Shown here piece by piece: positions 1 through 13,719 of a stretch of 64,000 nucleotides of DNA. A program made the translations under genes and the position numbers. The DNA is from Istiophorus platypterus. Taxonomy: Eukaryota > Chordata > Actinopteri > Istiophoriformes > Istiophoridae. The notes beneath the pieces are model-generated. The model saw nothing but the letters and a program-made list of their open reading frames with translations, searched no databases and was not told where the DNA came from. Numbering within the stretch: the stretch's first letter is position 1; each line of letters begins with the position of its first letter. The stretch is taken from NCBI GenBank assembly GCA_016859345.1, contig CM029122.1, positions 24,064,575 through 24,128,574 of the forward strand, written 5' to 3'.

Positions 1-2200
1 TCCATTTGGGCACAATTCAATCGCCTTCCCAAATGTTGCAACCTCAGGCAGGGTGCAGAAAAATTGATCTATGACAATCAAATTGTTGAAAAGCAGCACA
101 GTAAAATACACCAAATAGATACTAATCAATTTCTGCTTATCGGAGTCGCTGTGTTTAACCTAACAAGAGAAGAACTAGAGAAGACCACAGCAGCCTTAGG
201 ACGCAAATTATTTTTTACTTGTGTGAACACAATCATTTTTTATTCAAAGCTTAGCAGACTGAATGATAAATAACTCCTTTGTCTACTACAGGGGAAAACT
301 ATGCATCATATAGAATGATGCAGAGTGATGGTTGGTTTTCATAAGTCTCTTATTATTTAACATTGTTATCTAATATATTGCATTCTGGCTAGGATTTTGC
401 TATTGGGGGATGGGGATAGGGATGGGGTATTACCCATTAGTTATCAATGCAAAATGACAAATAACAACAATCATATTTCAGCTGCAGAGTTGCAGAAGCC
501 ATAGTAAAAACTACCCTCAGTCAGATGCAGGCTTGAGAAATGCCCATCACCACCAAAATTAATAGAACAACTGGACACTTAGCAGCTTTAATGGGGAAAC
601 TTGGGCTCCTCTTTTGCCCAAAGGTACCTCAGCAGTGAAATATATACAGTATATAATGTACTGAGATAAGAGGTAAGAGGTAAGAGCCAGATGACAGGTT
701 GATACTTGTTTATCCTGTTGGCAGAATCTATCACAGGGGGTCATACTGCTTTTTGTTTTGTTTTCTCAGTGTTTCATCTGTATTAGTGTGTTTGAGATGT
801 TTTTGATTTTTTTTATATACTGTGTATCTTTGATACTGAGGAGACAAAAAATAACAGCTGCTCAAAACAGTCGATTGGTGTTGAGCAATCAGGAGACACT
901 CAATTACGCTTTTTTGTGACTGCCTGCACATGGATTTTCAGTCATCTGGTAACCCGGCTTATGTGTTGAGCATCATGTTAACATCCTAGCTAACTTTACA
1001 TTAGCTATGGTAAAATAATGTCAACCGCCAGCAGTGTCTATGGCCAAACACGGAACGCCTGCGTGTTGCAGATGAAGCTCATATTAATGCTTACCACATG
1101 CAGACTACAACCCTGGACAAATTACACACTTTACATCAAATTATTTTTCTCAGAATTGTCATTCGTGCAGAAGCACAATTCCACATGAATGCTAATTTTG
1201 CTCTTTGTCTACTACATGGGTAAAAGACTTCTTCATGTTTGATTACACAGTAAATGCATGACTGTGATCTTAAAACCGTCTCAGTAAGAAATGGAAAATT
1301 GTTTGCTACAAAAACAGATGATAACAGTCACAAGGTTCAGACAATATCTGTCTTAGTCCACAGTTTATTACAATTAAACCCACTATTCAAATCTTCAGCA
1401 TCTGATATCTGAATCTAGATGTAAAGTTACTGATGATGGACTGCACCACAGTAACAGATAGGTATCAAGTGGACGTTATCAGAGCTGAGGCAGAGAGGTC
1501 TTATCTCATTATGTTCTCCCAACATGTATTCACCCATCCACATATACACAAGTGAATGTAAAGCACACGCATCCATACACACACTCAGTGTCGATCTCCA
1601 TCATTGTCAGGTATTATACAAGCGAGTGTGCTCTGGCTGACAGATGAGCAGCAGTGGACAACAATTGATTAAAATGTACAGTTTATGTACCATCCTGAAG
1701 GTCAGGGTGAGCATTTTTGTCACCACTCCTGCTGTTGTGTGTCTTTCCTCTTCAATGAATTTTAATCACCCACGCACCAGTATAATCAATAAGTCATTTC
1801 ATGGTATCCACACTAACATGTAATTCATTCTCCCATCAATGCACAGCAGGAACTACTTCCTTGGTGCCAGACTGTGCTCAAATGAATGACTGTGTGCCTA
1901 CAATCGAGGAGACATGGCAGAAAAATACATTAATACATACATACAGTATGCCATGAGAACAAAAGTTACAATCAGATGTTACCAATCAGAATTATCTGGA
2001 CAATGCAAGCTAAAATGAAAAAAAAAAAAAAAATTCAAAAGCATTCCATAAATGGATTACCAGTCTGAGGTGTCTGATCGTGTGTCAGAACTTCCTTGAC
2101 GCTAACCCAAAGTTCTTCTCCATAGCTTTCCCAATCTTGTCCCACACCTGGGTTTGTGCATCCGCAACCACCACAGCTTCAGCCTCTCTGGGGCTCAAGG
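1..2200. other. Unassigned noncoding DNA
   Basis: I see no gene here. The open frames are all under 70 codons, overlap on both strands and carry no recognisable domain. The only clear structures are a short CATA tetranucleotide run near 1930 and a poly-A run at about 2018-2033. The composition is AT-rich, as in most of the window. Confidence 0.6.
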
Positions 2201-2204
2201 ACCA

Positions 2205-2475
2205 CTGATGTACATGTGCTTTTCTAGTCTTATTGACCACTCATAGCACATTCAGGCATGCATTCATACTGTGCTTTAATATACAAACAGCGCTCTAGAC
2301 AAACACATTCACATATCGACACATCGATACACATACTGATACATCAGGGGCAATTAGGGTTCACTATCTTGCCAAAGAAACCTTCGACATGCAGTCTGGA
2401 GGAGCCGGGGATTGAAGGTTGGCGGACAACCCACTCTACCTTCAAAGCCACAGCCATCCGTGTGTCCAGCAGCAG
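2205..2475 (+). repeat. Teleost dispersed repeat, copy 1
   Basis: This is a diverged copy of a short repeat common in fish genomes. It begins near a CTTTTCTAGTCT...GACCACTCA motif. It then passes through a run of CACATTCACA-like words and a segment close to GGCAATTAGGGTTCACTATC, and reaches the tail GACATGCAGTCTGGAGGAGC with CCACTCTACC near the end. The same head and tail appear at 56.1 kb. I recognise the sequence pattern from teleost genomes but cannot assign a formal family name or transposition class. The open frame over 2258-2656 is a by-product of this repeat. Confidence 0.75.
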
Positions 2476-5400
2476 GTTCTCTGTTGTCCCCATGACACAT
2501 ATCTACAACCCACTGACAACAGCTCTCAATGGCTGCACCATCTTTCTTTTAAGTAGGAAAAAGAGTCACAATCTTGAGAAAAACGTTAAGAATCCTTTTT
2601 ATCATGCAGCAGATAAAGACTCTGGAAATGTCCTAAGAATGGCTGATGCTAAATGACCATGCTGGGTTTTTTTTTCAAAGATCACCAGATACTTATTTTT
2701 CTGAAAAACTGATGCTTAACCCTTAGACTTGAATGTACCAGGAATACATAAAAATCTACCTCTCCTCTTTGTGCAAATACTGAACCCACTTCTGTCCCAT
2801 AACTTTAAACTGTGTTGTAAAATAGGGCAACAGCAAAATGATAAACTGTTATAAGTTATGCTTGTGTTGTAGGTGTTGTTGTATGTCATATTAACTGCAA
2901 CACAGGTGGATTAATAAACAGTCAGAAAAAGAGGACTCTATATCAAAATAAGTGGAGTAAAGTAATACAATGTAGGACAGTATAAAACCAGTTTAAAACC
3001 AGAATCTGTATCTTCCTCCACCTGTTTGACTGACAGTAATAAGATGGGGTCATTGATTTTAATCAATGAAATAAATACTGCACTGTCCATCACCTGCCAG
3101 TGATCGACAAACACAATGAGATGCCAATGATACTCAAGGCAGTGCTCCATTCAAGGTTAGCAACCTTGTAGCTCACGTATTCTTAAATAAGTGCACCTGA
3201 GGTTAAATATTTCCTTTGCAGCCATCAATATTAAACCCATCTCAGAAAATCATCCATGCAGGAAATTCCAAATAACCTTGAGAAGCTTAACAGTGCTTGT
3301 GACTAATAGATACACAGAGCAGACAAATCACATATTGTAGATCAAAGCACCATCTCTAAACACACCTTGAGTCCTTTTGTATTGTAATACAGAATGGAGG
3401 TAGAGTTTGTTGAAACAAAACTGTCTTTATATATACACCACACAGAGAAGAAATACCTGAACTGTAATAACCTTAGAATTGCAAAAAATAACATAAATAA
3501 TAGTAAAAAAATAAATTCTTATAGTCTCTTGGTACAACAAGGCTTTAGGAACATAAATGAGTAAAGAGAGACAACTTGAGACAAGTTTACATTCTAATCT
3601 CTTTTCCTCTGAGGCCTTGATGCAAAGCCCTCACACCCACCAGCTCGTTCATAAATCAGGCTATATCTCTCTCCAAGATCAAAGCACATGGTCTCCACTG
3701 ACCTTCAGCGCAGTCAGCACACCCAAAATAGCTCCTTCATCTGGCTTCAGCAGGGGTGAAATCAAAGTCTTTGCTAGCACAGAATGCCCTTAAAAATTAC
3801 ATCCTATGAATCATTTGGGAAGAGCTCAGGGACTTTATGTAGTATGAGTATGACTTTTCTGTAATTGTAAATGCACTTTAACTAAAGTTTAATTGAGGAT
3901 TTGTTGTTTAATTTAATGTCTATCCAAGTGGACATTAGTCCTGCAATAACATGAACCAAGAGCTCATGAAAGTACTTGAAACCATGCATCATGAAACATG
4001 TTTTATGATCAAGTAATTTGGATTATATCAAATTCACATTTAAGGTTATTCATTTAAGTAATTCCATAATTTAATAATCATATCATACAATATAATACCC
4101 AATAAAGTGATACAATATAGTATTTAAACAAAAATCTAATATTAATAAAGTGAGTCAGAGTCAAGGTACAAGACATACTTTTCAACTGACATCAAGCAAA
4201 GACGGAGAGTTGGAGGAGTTCACTTTGATGATACTGAAGCTTGAAGCACCAGCTGAGGTTACATTAACAGAAAATCACATGCAGACAGAAGAGATGGTGG
4301 AACATGAAGAGCAGTAAGAAGGAGATTAAATGATGTAATAGGCCATTGACAGCGAAGTATACTACATATGAGTTGTCCCAGGGTGAAGTCACTCAATCTC
4401 TATGCCCACTTTAGTACTACATTCTGTTCCAGTTTATATGTTTGACCTAATGGCAGAAACATCCAGCAGACACAAACATAAAGTATATGCTTTGTGGATT
4501 TCTACAAAGTCTGCTTTGAACATACCAGGACCAGGCTGTTCATGCATCCATCACTAAATTCATGTCAAGAGATCTAAATTCTACTACTAGCTAGTGAGTT
4601 ACTAAATTGGGTTGCACCAGGCTCAACTAGTAAAGCCTTTAGTATTGTGTAAACTGATTACTGAGAGTGAGAGTAAACATACAATTTCAGCTGTCAGGTT
4701 CTTATGAGCATCCCCTGCCAGCCTGTAATCCTAATTATCTACTCATGCCTGATGAGCATACGGTGCATAAATATCCCCATCATTATAAAGATCAAGAGAG
4801 TGTAACCTGAAGCATATTACTCACTGATGGTGAATATGCCTTCCATTTTCAATTACATTTTTAAGTCACTAGAAACGGGCCATATGTTGCATCTTTATTC
4901 TTGTTGCAGGCAAATTGTTGGGTTGGTTATTAGCTAAACAGCCATCACATCTAGTAGTTACTAGGTTTCACTGTTTTGTAATGTTTAAGCCCTAGGTAAT
5001 AATGAGCTTTTTTTCCCACTTGACTTTAATTATGCATATATGCTTTGACTCTGTAAACACTTGTATTATTACTAGTTCAAACTTGCGAACAGCTGGTGCA
5101 GCTGGTCCCAGAATCCTAAATGAGCTATATACAAATATAAGAACAAAAACTCTGAAAAGACTTTTCCACTATTATCAAACAGTAGTGTTATAATCCATAA
5201 CGTGGTTTTCAAGAAATTTTACAGTGTCATCGGTGGCCACAATTGTAGTTGATTGAAAACATATAATTACACAAGAGTTGACATTTTAAAAAGTGATTTG
5301 GCCTAAATTCTACATTGATAAAGGGTAAGAAACCCTTTACAGTGGAATGAAAATCAGGTCTAAAGGAGCTTTATTGAAACAGTGTAAGCTTTTTCATCAG

Positions 5401-8400
5401 TGTGGTTGCGATATATAGTGGCTTCCAGAAAATTGCAGCATTCTCAGTCAGTGAGTGAGTAAGTGTGGCTGTCTTAATTTGGCTATGCTCACTTGTTTCA
5501 ACATAGGGTTGAGGGCTGTATAATCCATTTAAATGGAGTGTAGGCATCATATGAGACAGTGGGTATGATGCCCACATGTTTGAGACAGATGTGTGATGAT
5601 AGCACCTATTCAGTAGCATAATAACAGTCTGATTGGGTTGATGTTGAATATTTTTTCTGTAGATAATCAAACAGTAGATAATGGAAATATGAAAATAAGA
5701 CTTATTGTTTAGCAGGAAAGCTACTGTTGTAGAACAAGGAATCTGATAAACATGGGAAGGCAAAAAAACACATTTAATTTTGACTTTTGAAAACTTTTAA
5801 AATACAGAAAATTACCTTTTACATTAGGATTGAGACATTGAAAAATGTGTACAATTTTTTTGCCTACTGTTGGTTTAACATTCAGTTGGCCCACACAATG
5901 TTTTGTTTTCTTCCCACACAATCAATCATTTCAGAAGTAAATCACTTTCTTTTGTTTCTTTGGCAAGATAAGGAGCAACTGACATCATATCTAGGAGCAA
6001 GTGATTGGAAAACAGCACTGATATAACACCCGCACACGACTCCAAACCTTACATATGGGTAACATTTTGATCCCATCTTTCTCAGTTCAAAAAGGTTGTT
6101 TCTTTGATACCCACTTGACATTAACTGAGAACTGAAAACCACCAGTATATTTGTAATTTCAGTATTTTTCCATTTAAGGAAGTGATTGCTCTCTAAAATG
6201 ATTGATTCACTCAGTTAGCACCATAGCCTGAATCAGGGCTTTATACACCCTAATTAGCCTTTGTTTCAGCAGATTACTCCAATAACATCAGCTTCATCAA
6301 TAATAATAGAAAATACTTGTGTGCATAATATGTGTGTCTGAAAATGTCAGACATTTTCTCTCATCTGCTTAGCAAAAACCTCTGCAGCATGGGTATACTG
6401 TTCATATTTTCAGGGTGGGGGGGGGTCATGATTATCAACCTCTAGTGACAAAGAGCCATTTTCAAATGATTGGGTCAACATTTAAAAAATTTAAAAGCCT
6501 AATGCTGCTGAAACCAATATGTAATTTAAGCCACTATCACACCTGACTGGCTAGACAACAGTTGTGCTACATTCTACTATGATGAAGGAACCTGTTTTTC
6601 CATCTCCAGGCTTTCAGCACATCATTAAGGTCAGGATGGTATAGCTGACTGTTACAATTTCAGAACAGTTTATTGGCCTCAAAAATGTGCCTGTGCCTTC
6701 TCCAAACCACTACTGAAAGGTCAAGCTCCCACAATTCCTGTGGCTTAGCACTCAATTAGTTGAAAATTGCCTTTTGTCTGCTGGGAGCAGGTGATAATTG
6801 CCGTGGGTCATAAGTGATAATTGCCAGTGAACCTCTCTGAGCCTCTGCCTATTAAAAGGAGTTATTTAAATCACATCACCTATGGGGTACTTCTCTCTTT
6901 TATGCTAATCTTTAATTGGGGAGCAGATTTATGAAACTTTCCCCAACACCTGATCAGTTTCAAAACTTAAGCCAAACTAAAGGATTTTACTGCTGTGATT
7001 TCCATATTTGTTTAGAACAAATACAGTGATGAATCATCTATTTCTAGAGAAAATTTCATTTCTAAAAGTCAAAATCACTTACTCAACTGTTTAAAAAAAC
7101 TCTAGTTTGCAGAGTGGTGTACATACTTCAAATTAAAGTTGGAAAAGGGGGAGGAATTTGTTGTGTAACAAGGCTTCAACTTTGGGCTTTCCTCTTTAAG
7201 GCTCTATGAGTACTACAGTTCAATCAGCAACTTCTTTGGTGGTACTTCATGCAAAACATCAGTCATACTAAGTAAGATAAGCACACAAAAGCATGGTAAT
7301 GAAGAAAATGTAAGTCCTGGTTGCATCAGAAAGCAGCACATCTTTGCAAATGTGTTGCTTATGTGGTTCTGTTAGCGTGGTGAATCAGTGGCTATGCACT
7401 CCGAGCAATCTAACAAGCACTATTTGGAAATACTTTTGATTTTGGTCAGTAGATGGCAGGATTCTTCAACCTTGGGATAAAATTTTATGCATTCTATATA
7501 AGCTACAGTTGGTTAACCATTCCAGCACTAGCAACCAAAGGCCACATTTCTAAAATATTCAATGTCTCTCGCACAATAAATATTCAAGTGTTTTTTTAAA
7601 AAGAAATAATCAAATGTGTTTCTCTGCCAATTTTGACAGTGTTAGTTAGTGACACAGATTAGTAGCTAAATAATTGACAACTGTCCATTGACTCCTGTCT
7701 CACAACTGTCTGTTAATCATTTCTCTTTTGTGGAACGGTTTACAATCTGACAGAACTTGTGTTAAACAGGAAGTTGCCACACAGCTATAAGCTATAACAA
7801 ATTCCTCCATTTTTGACTCTTGAGCTTTCCATTCCAAAGGTCAGTGTGTTCTTGACTGTTTACTATCGGTCAACAGTGCTAATTTAACTGTCAAAGTAAA
7901 ACAAAATTGAAACAATAAAAATATTGCATGGATTTAAATTTCCCCTGCAAACGAGTATACTAATCACAGCAAATCTTCTAGAATGAAATAATCTCATCAA
8001 AAACTCTCACTGGTTTAACTGGTGATTTTCAATTGAAATGAAAATCTTTGTTTCATCTCTACCAAAATGCCATATATTGAGGGAGAAAACAACATATTAA
8101 GGTGTCAAGTTATGAATAAATTTTTCTGGTTTTGTGTAAGGCTTGTGAATTGTGTTTATGATTAACGCATAAATTGGAGAGGTACCATAGTGAGAAGGAT
8201 TTAAAGAAAGAGACACCCATGGGTGTTGGATCTGGCACAGGCTATCTTAAAATAGGACTCATGTCCTCATCACATAGTGCCCAAACAGAGGAACTGAAGA
8301 ACAAAAGTAAGGGAGACAGACGTTGTAAAGTACAGGAGAAAGAAAAAAGAAAAATTTAAAAAGAACACAAATTGTGGTGGAAGGTGAAAGGAACAATCAG

Positions 8401-8690
8401 GCATCAGAGCAATTAATTGTGTATTTAGCAGCCTTGAGATAAATATTCTTGGGACAACAATCCTTGGGATGTGCCAAGTAAGCCTCTTCTAATTACCACA
8501 ACTGTAACTAAAAGACATGAAATCTTTAGTGGAGGACTACACACCCAGAACTATCGACCCACATAAAACTTCTCAATCTGTGGCTTATGACCCAAAAGTA
8601 GGTTTATTACTGAAAAAGTAAAGCATCAAAACTGGTTTTAATCACAATTACATGGGGGGGGGCAGTGTCAGTTTCCAGTTTGAAACCAAT
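2476..8690. other. Unassigned noncoding DNA
   Basis: No exon, RNA gene or transposon could be supported here. Short frames exist on both strands but look like chance. The stretch from about 6735 to 6960 has a more balanced composition and contains two copies of GTGATAATTGCC, at 6791-6802 and 6814-6825. It reads like a possible conserved noncoding element, but that is only an impression. A G homopolymer lies near 6415-6426 and another near 8655. Confidence 0.5.
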
Positions 8691-8733
8691 CATCATTAAT
8701 CATTGGTTGTTTTAATCATCTCCTTTCTACAAT

Positions 8734-8880
8734 CTTAACAGCATGTTTATTATTGTAACCATTAAAATGAAGGTCATATAACCTTAAGGAGGTACTTATG
8801 TTAAACCAAACCTAACCAAATTGTGATCATTCAGTGAGCTTAACCGCATGTTTATTATTGTAATGATGACGATGAAGGTC
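8734..8880. repeat. Pair of 42 bp direct repeats
   Basis: The segment 8734-8775 recurs at 8839-8880 with about 36 of 42 positions identical. The shared core is GCATGTTTATTATTGTAA followed by ATGAAGGTC. The spacer holds an AACCAAACCTAACCAAAT string that resembles another teleost repeat word, and a similar AAACCTAACCAAAT occurs near 56065. It is probably an old local duplication inside a dispersed repeat. Confidence 0.7.
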
Positions 8881-8889
8881 CAGTATGCC

Positions 8890-11040
8890 TGCCACCATAC
8901 CAGTGCTATTTAAGCAGGCCATTCTAGGGGTCGTACCAAAGAGTGGAACCAATGACCTATATGGTCATTTAAGTTGGAGAACTTGTTGGTATTTTGCAGA
9001 GAGTAGTTGTCACTGTAATCATTTTACCCATCCATGGCGGCCAAGTAGTGAACCTTTGCTCGTTTGCCTACATTGTCAAACCTATGTAACATTTTTGATC
9101 CCCAAAATGTTCAGTTGAAGGTTAACATAACGTTCAGCTGTCTGAGTGGGATAAATCAAGAGAGTAGCTTCCAGAAAATGGTCTGTTTAGTACCAAATAC
9201 CTCTATTCTGTTTCCATGGGCAGCATTTTGTGCATCTAGGTTTGTCACCAGGCCACTGGTTTGTCACTGGCAATAATTCTAGACGAATTTATACTTGCAA
9301 TGAGTTGATGGCTATCCTGCCAAAGATACCAATGGGGTGGCTTTTGATGTATAATTGAGCATCAGAGTTCACCAGTTAATAGCACCAGACCAACACAGAT
9401 ATATTGATAATGACTTTACTTATTATATATCAAAGAGCAAATGTGTTTGCATTCTTTTTTACTTTTCATTTTTTGGTCTAGAGTGATGGTGGAAAGGTTT
9501 GCTTTGTCTCATTACAGAGTAGCCATCTGCTACCATGCAATTGCCTTGTTTTAAGTTCCTTCAAGGTGTTTCAAGAAGCATTTTGCCAAAAAAAGGAGAG
9601 TACTGAGATTTTAGAACTTCCTTAATATTGTTGTCACTGTCATCAATCTCCACTGCCTCTAGAAACATGTAGAAAACACAAGTAGCCCATGCTATCCAAT
9701 CACAGTTTTTTCAATCTCCACTTAGTATCTATGTAGTCACCATGCCCTACTGTCAGCTTGGGTACAGGCATAATCCTTAACACATAACTATAACTTGCCC
9801 TGTAAGTATCATCTCACTAGTTGGGGATTATTCACTGCCAGTTTAGTGAGAAGGAATGATTACAGCCACCAAGCATTCTCTGGGCATACATACAGAATGT
9901 GAGTATTGCATTAAAATAGATTTTAAATTGTCAGAATGTATACATTTGATTAGACTGTAAAGCTTCATTTCTGCAATTTCAGTGAAATAGGCCTTATTTT
10001 CATCTAAACTACAATTCCTTACTAGACAAGAAAATCACAGTAAAGGGTAGGTTTCCTGTTGTTCAGACATTCAGTGGGAATCGCTACAGTTCTTAACTTC
10101 CCTGTAGCAGCTCTTGCTCTGGTTCTTAATTAGCAGCTCTTTGTCGTAGTCTTCAGGGGTTCCACTTAAAGCATTGTCAGATGATCAGCAGAACAGAGAC
10201 TGTGCATCAAAGATGAAATACAGCTGGAAAAGCGTGGCCTCCAAGAATGGTACAATCACAAAGAGGACTTTTAGCTTGCAGTAAATGTACTTATGCTTTT
10301 CAAATGTTGCAATACATCTGTCAAGGTAAATCATATCCAGCAATACTACAATACTACTACAAGGTTTTTCTCCTCACACTAAAATGGATGTTGTTTTACT
10401 TCAGGTGTTCTTAAGGAGACTCACATTGATAAGCAGGGTCTTAAAATGTTTTGACAGGTTGCCGAGTGAAGAATACACTTGTCTCAGAGACTCTTGGCTG
10501 TATTCTTCCCAAAATCTGTTAATTATTCTTCCATAGAAAGGAAAATTTGAAACTTCACTTAACCCACCTAATTAGCATTTATAGGCAGTATAAAAACTTA
10601 ATAAAGTGTTTGTAACACACATTAGTAATGTTGTAAGCAAATATAAGGGAATGTTAATTGTTTAATAATGTTTTAGTCGACATTTATAACTCCATAAATG
10701 AATTATCTGTCACTGGTGTATAAGACAGTCTTCAGTGAGTTCTATGAGACCGTATTTAGGCACAGTTGGGATTTGATCTAAATTCTAATTTAAGCAGGCA
10801 AATGACAATCCTAACAGGCTGATATCAAGTAGATATAATGTTTACCTGTTCACCTTTAAAATGATAATCTGATGAAAGCCCCTTAACTTCAAGGACTGCC
10901 ATGGTTTCATTGCAAACAATTGCAGAGCCAAGTACTGTTTGTGTTCAATGCAACACTGCCCCCCTGTGTCTTTAAAACGCACGCCTCTTGTTCCAACACA
11001 TTCCAGGGATTCTTATTCCATCCACTGTCACAATAAGTGA
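8890..11040. other. Unassigned noncoding DNA
   Basis: Nothing recognisable. Frames of 70-77 codons at 8885-9276 overlap each other and have no domain-like pattern. No transposon ends or RNA genes were seen. Confidence 0.5.
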
Positions 11041-11044
11041 GACT

Positions 11045-11235
11045 GTCATGCAATCTCTCCCTTGTTCACTTTCTCTCTCTGTCTGTCAGTCAACAGTGTC
11101 CCATTCCCTTATTCAGTCAGTGCCTCACTTTCTCAGTCTGTCAGTCTACCGCTCAGTCAGTCACTCCATCCTTCTCTCCTTATTTGCACACCTCACTACC
11201 CCCTCATTCACTCACCTACACTTTTCCCTTATCCA
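11045..11235. repeat. Pyrimidine-rich low-complexity tract with TCAGTC words
   Basis: A C/T-rich stretch with irregular repetition of TCTCTC, GTCAGTC and CAGTCAGTC. The bias keeps all three forward frames open, so three overlapping Ser/Leu-rich frames appear here. None should be read as a protein. A weaker C/T-rich tract occurs at 12780-12910. Confidence 0.75.
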
Positions 11236-11819
11236 TCACAGTAGACATCTTAGTTGCCAGATTTTTATCCGTCAACAATCTGCTTTTGGTCAGCCTTTTT
11301 CTCCACCTGACAAATGTTTTACTCTCTGAAAGGCCCCCACCTCTCCCGAGTTTTATTCAAGCAATGAATATAATTGGAACTACTTCTTTACTTTATGCCA
11401 CCTTATGTCTCTCTTTATCTTATTTTATCTTTCTCAGTGTTTCTTTTACTGCAGCTTTCCTCTCAAATATCCCTAAGATTTATTGTCATCGGTTATACTG
11501 AATGATTCTGCAGGACTTATATACATCATGTGCCAATGCATGAAGTAATGCGTAATGTAGTGAGTTGAAAAGTAGGGGTATGGAGGTCTGGCTGGTGGAT
11601 GTTGCAGGAGAGCGAAGCTCGATCACAGAGCCATAAAAATGTTTTGGTCACAGTAGTGGCATGGCAGTATGGTTGGCAATGTCGGTCAATCAGCCAGTCA
11701 TGTATGACTAGAGTCATATGCCCCCCGAGTGTGAATCCTATTGAAATGAGTGTCAATCCTGTACTGATCCTCTGACTTTTGCGACCCACAGGGAAACATT
11801 TATACTTATCTAGTGAGAT

Positions 11820-12395
11820 ATCTAATTATCTGGATGGATTGGCACAAAACTTTAAAATAATGGTCCCAAGATGATCGTGACTACTGACTTTGATGATCCC
11901 CTGACTTCTCCTCAAGCATCACTACTGAGGTTGACATTTTTTTTTTTTTTTTGCTTTTTGTTTATTTTCGTGTTTTTTTATTTGTTTTTTGGAGGAAACA
12001 TATTGACAAGTATTGGATAGATTGCCATGAAATTTGTTTCAGAAATTCATATGCTTCTGAACATGAATTGCATCACTTTGGTAATCCTCTTACTTTCCTC
12101 ATGTGCAATCATGGTTGATAATTTAAATCCATCCCTTAACTCGGCTAATCACCAAAACTAGTGAAATTGTCATCTGCCTCAGATGCACTTAATGTTTTGT
12201 TCTAATTAGAAAATATTAGCATGCTGACATGCTAAACTAAGATGGTCAACACACTGAACTTTCTGTCTTGTAAATATTAGCGTGTTTTATTAGCAATGAT
12301 GTTTTAGAGTATGTTAGCAAGCAGATGTTAACATTGAGCAAAAAATAGCAATGTGTCTCATTACAATTTGACAGAGCCTCTGGCATTATGGTTCA
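11820..12395 (+). repeat. Percomorph-type dispersed repeat with two internal monomers
   Basis: Two diverged copies of one monomer follow each other. The first, at about 11827-11940, starts with ATCTGGATGGATTGGCA and passes through GATCCCCTGACTTCTCCTC. The second, at about 12001-12115, starts with TATTGACAAGTATTGGATAG and ATTGCCATGAAATTTG. They are separated by a T-rich insertion. A downstream part follows with the ATTAGCATGCTGACATGCTA and GCTAAACTAAGATGG words. This order is one I recognise from many percomorph fish sequences; I cannot give a formal family name or tell whether it is a SINE or a DNA element. Confidence 0.75.
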
Positions 12396-12399
12396 GACA

Positions 12400-13715
12400 G
12401 AAAACAAAGAGAATTTTCAATCATGTCATCATTTCACAATTTGACAAATGGACCATATGTTTTTATTCACCCCACAAAGCCATTTTACTGACTGTACATA
12501 GGTTAGGTGTAAACTAGTCAGAATTGGACTCACCATGAGTATGGAGGTTTTCCCACTGGTGTTCCAATATCTTGCCACTGATATATATAATCTTGCAAAC
12601 TCTAAAATCTGCCTTTACTCCAGTCTGAGCACAAAGTAAATCTTGTTTGAAACTAGATTTGTGTTTATTGTAGAGAAATCAAATTTTACAAACATTAAAT
12701 GTAATCTGGGGTTTTGATGACTTGTTCAATATCAACATTCTGCCAGGCAAAGGTGGAGATTCCCATTTCCATCCACAATCTTCAAGTCCTCTTTCCTCTA
12801 TTCTTCTCTTCTCTCCTTGTAACTTCCATCTCTCCCTCTCTCATTCTCTTCCCCTCTTGATTTCCTATCTCCAGCTCCCATCCTTCTCTGATCTCTCCCA
12901 GTGTTCATCTTAGAGGACCTATACAGAGGGAGAACACTGCCATAAACCTTGGCATTCAAACCAGACTTGCTCATGAATTTTAATATACCAAACAACGGTA
13001 TGGGCAGAAAGGTGGGCAGGCAAGCTTTTTTCAGACTCTCTGTGTGTCTTTCCCTGTTTGTAGCAAGGGGATAATAAAACCTCTCCGACGTCATGGCTCC
13101 AAGGTTGCTCTCTCAACATTCAGTGCATGGGTGCCAGGGGAATAAAGTTTTTATCGTGCCTGTTTGGGCTTATCTCAGCACCAAGCCTGCAGGCCAAGGT
13201 CAGTTTTGTGCCTGGGCAAGGGGTGCTCATGCTGCAGGGGGGAAATTGCTGTTGTGAGCAACTCAGCTGCTCCTCTCAGGAGATGGGTCAATAGCAACAA
13301 AATATGAATCATAAATTGACCAAAGCAAATAGTCTGTTGCCAGAGCAGTGGCACAGTGCATTGATGCAACTGAGGTTTTTCTGCTCTTTTGTACTAGAAG
13401 TAGCAGCATCATGTTAGAAATGATGAAATACAAAGGAGCAGCCATTTTCTGTCTGGCATATACAGTGGTTTTATAAGAGGTAGACAAAATCACTTATATT
13501 AACTTATTTGGAACTTAAACAATCTTATATATGAAGGTGAGTTTACTCATCATAGCAAGCTTTATTCATGCTGTAAAAACAGTTGCATAATGTCTTCTTT
13601 GGCTCAGAGGGGAGCTTTCTTAAATGACCCAGATGTTATCATCTGGGTTATTTCAGCTTTAACTCAGCTTCCACTAAAGCTTCCAAATTAACAATCTGGT
13701 ATATTCTTGAAAAGA
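12400..13715. other. Unassigned noncoding DNA with one short palindrome
   Basis: No gene is supported. A perfect hairpin, ACCCAGATG-TTAT-CATCTGGGT, lies at 13627-13648 just upstream of Tc1 fossil A. A C/T-rich tract spans 12780-12910 and produces the antisense frame there. Confidence 0.5.
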
Positions 13716-13719
13716 AGAA

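Noticed and set aside
11037..11501. Three overlapping Ser/Leu-rich frames of 60-154 codons
   Set aside because: They arise from a C/T-rich low-complexity tract that lacks stops in all forward frames; no domain is present.
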